Shown here one piece after another: positions 62,928-64,000 of a stretch of DNA of 64,000 bases. The stretch lies in NCBI GenBank assembly GCA_031549605.1, contig JAVBPM010000002.1, positions 34,345 to 98,344 on the forward strand. The letters run 5' to 3'. Source of the DNA: WRAI01 sp031549605 (GTDB lineage Bacteria > Bacillota > Clostridia > Oscillospirales > UBA929). The position numbers and the translations under genes were made by a program. Within the stretch, counting starts at the first letter, position 1. Every line of letters starts with the position of its first letter. The notes under the pieces are model-generated. The model searched no databases. It was given only the letters and a program-made list of their open reading frames with translations, and was not told the DNA's origin.

Positions 62928-62938
62928 TGAGGGATACG

Positions 62939-63856
62939 ATGGAAGCCATCATTCAACAACGCATGAGCAGCCGCCGCGATGGCGTGCTGCCCGTCGTGCT
63001 TAACGGTCAACTCAGCTACAACCACCGGCCCGGTCGTCTGTCGGGCAAGATTGTCGTCGTTACCGGCAGCGCCCAGGGCTTTGGCGAGGGCATTGCCGCG
63101 CAGCTGCTTAAAGAGGGTTGCTATCTAGTGTATGCCGACCTCAACTATGACAAAGCGGCGCAAAACGCCGAGGCTGCCAACGCCCAGTACGGTGCCAACG
63201 CGACGCTGGCGCTCAAGTGCGACGTCACCAGTGAGGACTCGGTGCGCGCGCTGTGCGAGCAAACCGTTGCCGCTTACGGCGGGCTGGACTTGTTTGTCTC
63301 CAACGCCGGTGTGCTTACCTCGGGCTCGCTTGACGACCTGACGCTGGCGCAGTTTGAGTTTGTCACCAAGGTTAATTACACGGGCTATTTCCTCTGCGCC
63401 AAGTATGCCTCTCAGGTTATGAAGCTGCAGCGCGCCGCCGACGCTACCTACACCGCCGACATCGTTGAAATTAACTCCAAGTCGGGGTTGGAGGGCTCGT
63501 CCAAAAACTTTGCCTACGCCGGTAGCAAATTTGGCGGCGTGGGACTGACGCAGTCGTTTGCCAAGGAGCTGGCCGAGTTTGGCATTAAGGTCAACGCCAT
63601 TTGCCCCGGCAACTACTTTGAGGGGCCGCTGTGGACAGACCCCGAACGCGGCTTGTTTGTGCAGTACTTGTCGGCCGGCAAGGTGCCCGGCGCGCAGACG
63701 ACCGAGGACGTCAAAAAGTTTTACGAAGCCAAAGTACCGATGGGTCGCGGCTGTTTGCCTCTTGACGTCAGCCGCGCGGTGCTGTACTGTGTTGAGCAGC
63801 AGTACGAGACGGGTCAGGCCATCGCCGTCACCGGCGGCCAAAATATGGTGCGATGA
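62939..63856 (+). CDS. Short-chain dehydrogenase, sorbitol-6-phosphate 2-dehydrogenase-like
   Basis: 305 residues from the ATG after GTGAGGGATACG. A roughly 35-residue N-terminal extension precedes the Rossmann fold: VVVTGSAQGFGEGIAAQLL, then VSNAGVLTSG, Ser in VEINSKSG, and the catalytic YAGSK (YxxxK). NAICPGNYFEGPLW fits sorbitol-6-phosphate dehydrogenase-type SDRs. Together with the zinc dehydrogenase it could interconvert a hexitol phosphate and ketose phosphates. Confidence 0.82.
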   Translation: MEAIIQQRMSSRRDGVLPVVLNGQLSYNHRPGRLSGKIVVVTGSAQGFGEGIAAQLLKEGCYLVYADLNYDKAAQNAEAANAQYGANATLALKCDVTSEDSVRALCEQTVAAYGGLDLFVSNAGVLTSGSLDDLTLAQFEFVTKVNYTGYFLCAKYASQVMKLQRAADATYTADIVEINSKSGLEGSSKNFAYAGSKFGGVGLTQSFAKELAEFGIKVNAICPGNYFEGPLWTDPERGLFVQYLSAGKVPGAQTTEDVKKFYEAKVPMGRGCLPLDVSRAVLYCVEQQYETGQAIAVTGGQNMVR

Positions 63857-64000
63857 TGAACGCGCTCAATGCAGCCACCAAGGTCGAGCGCCTTACCGCG
63901 CTGCGCACGATGACGCCGCCGCTGCGCGGCGTTTGCACCGACATCAACAACCACATTCACACCACCTCTTCGTTTTCGCCCTACTCGCCGACGCTGGCTG
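63853..64000 (+). CDS. PHP-domain protein, 3' end outside the window
   Basis: The first 49 residues are visible, starting at ATG 63853 (overlapping the SDR stop) or the adjacent ATG 63856. The segment NNHIHTTSSFSPYSPTLA contains the HxH metal-binding motif that opens PHP-type phosphoesterases. It is translationally coupled to the SDR gene and belongs to the DeoR-led operon. A phosphatase acting on a sugar-phosphate intermediate is plausible but not shown. Confidence 0.7.
   Translation, partial: MMNALNAATKVERLTALRTMTPPLRGVCTDINNHIHTTSSFSPYSPTLA

Overview
The window looks like the chromosome of a GC-rich, endospore-forming, anaerobic clostridium, probably Oscillospiraceae/Ruminococcaceae-like. 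The evidence is spoIID and spoVT, S-layer-homology surface proteins, a Firmicutes-type rimP-nusA-ylxR-ylxQ-infB-rbfA-nrnA-truB operon, clear Shine-Dalgarno sites, sigma-A promoters with 16-18 bp spacers, and intrinsic terminators. This placement is inferred from gene content, not from a phylogenetic marker.

Layout. 1-4.6 kb: end of a DUF362 ferredoxin-like gene, ispE, hisH, hisF, a DUF3810 membrane protein and a rhomboid-like protein, mostly overlapping. 4.6-6.2 kb: three small minus-strand genes and a YfcE-type phosphoesterase. 6.2-9.4 kb: a large CAP/MBG-repeat/SLH surface protein. 9.4-9.7 kb: copy 1 of a structured 248-bp interspersed repeat. 9.8-17.4 kb (minus): an SPFH/NfeD membrane operon, then gdhA-carA-carB behind an attenuator-like leader. 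17.6-19.9 kb: an SLH/M14 peptidase. 19.9-23.6 kb (minus): nifU, nifS, a radical SAM gene and spoIID. 23.7-26.1 kb: citrate synthase and a membrane protein. 26.2-26.4 kb: inverted copy 2 of the repeat. 26.5-33.7 kb: apbE, a GH18 lipoprotein, and a heterodimeric ABC exporter with its MarR regulator. 33.8-40.6 kb: the nusA-infB operon. 40.8-55.6 kb: spoVT split by a 14.27-kb, visibly AT-richer integrative mobilizable element. 55.8-64 kb: a DeoR-led operon with a 2-oxo-acid-dehydrogenase-type complex (E2, E3, fused E1), two polyol/sugar-phosphate-type dehydrogenases and the start of a PHP-domain gene.

The main finding is the element in spoVT. A large serine recombinase has crossed over at a GA dinucleotide inside the AbrB-domain codons of spoVT. 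The reading frames match on both sides. The integrated recombinase gene therefore runs in frame into the last 149 codons of SpoVT, while the first 31 codons of spoVT, behind a good sigma-G-type promoter, run into a 28-residue tail supplied by the element. Excision would rebuild a 180-residue SpoVT and give the recombinase that same 28-residue tail. The element also carries a MobV relaxase with a pMV158-like oriT, TnpV, a complete type I restriction-modification operon behind an orphan Phd-type antitoxin, and an ATPase/nucleoside-phosphorylase pair.

Two other findings stand out. CarA has lost all three glutaminase catalytic residues (Cys to Ser242, His to Phe326, Glu to Ser328) and its gene follows gdhA, which suggests ammonia-dependent carbamoyl phosphate synthesis. 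The 248-bp repeat occurs twice in opposite orientation, each copy lying between two near-duplicate terminator hairpins of convergent genes.
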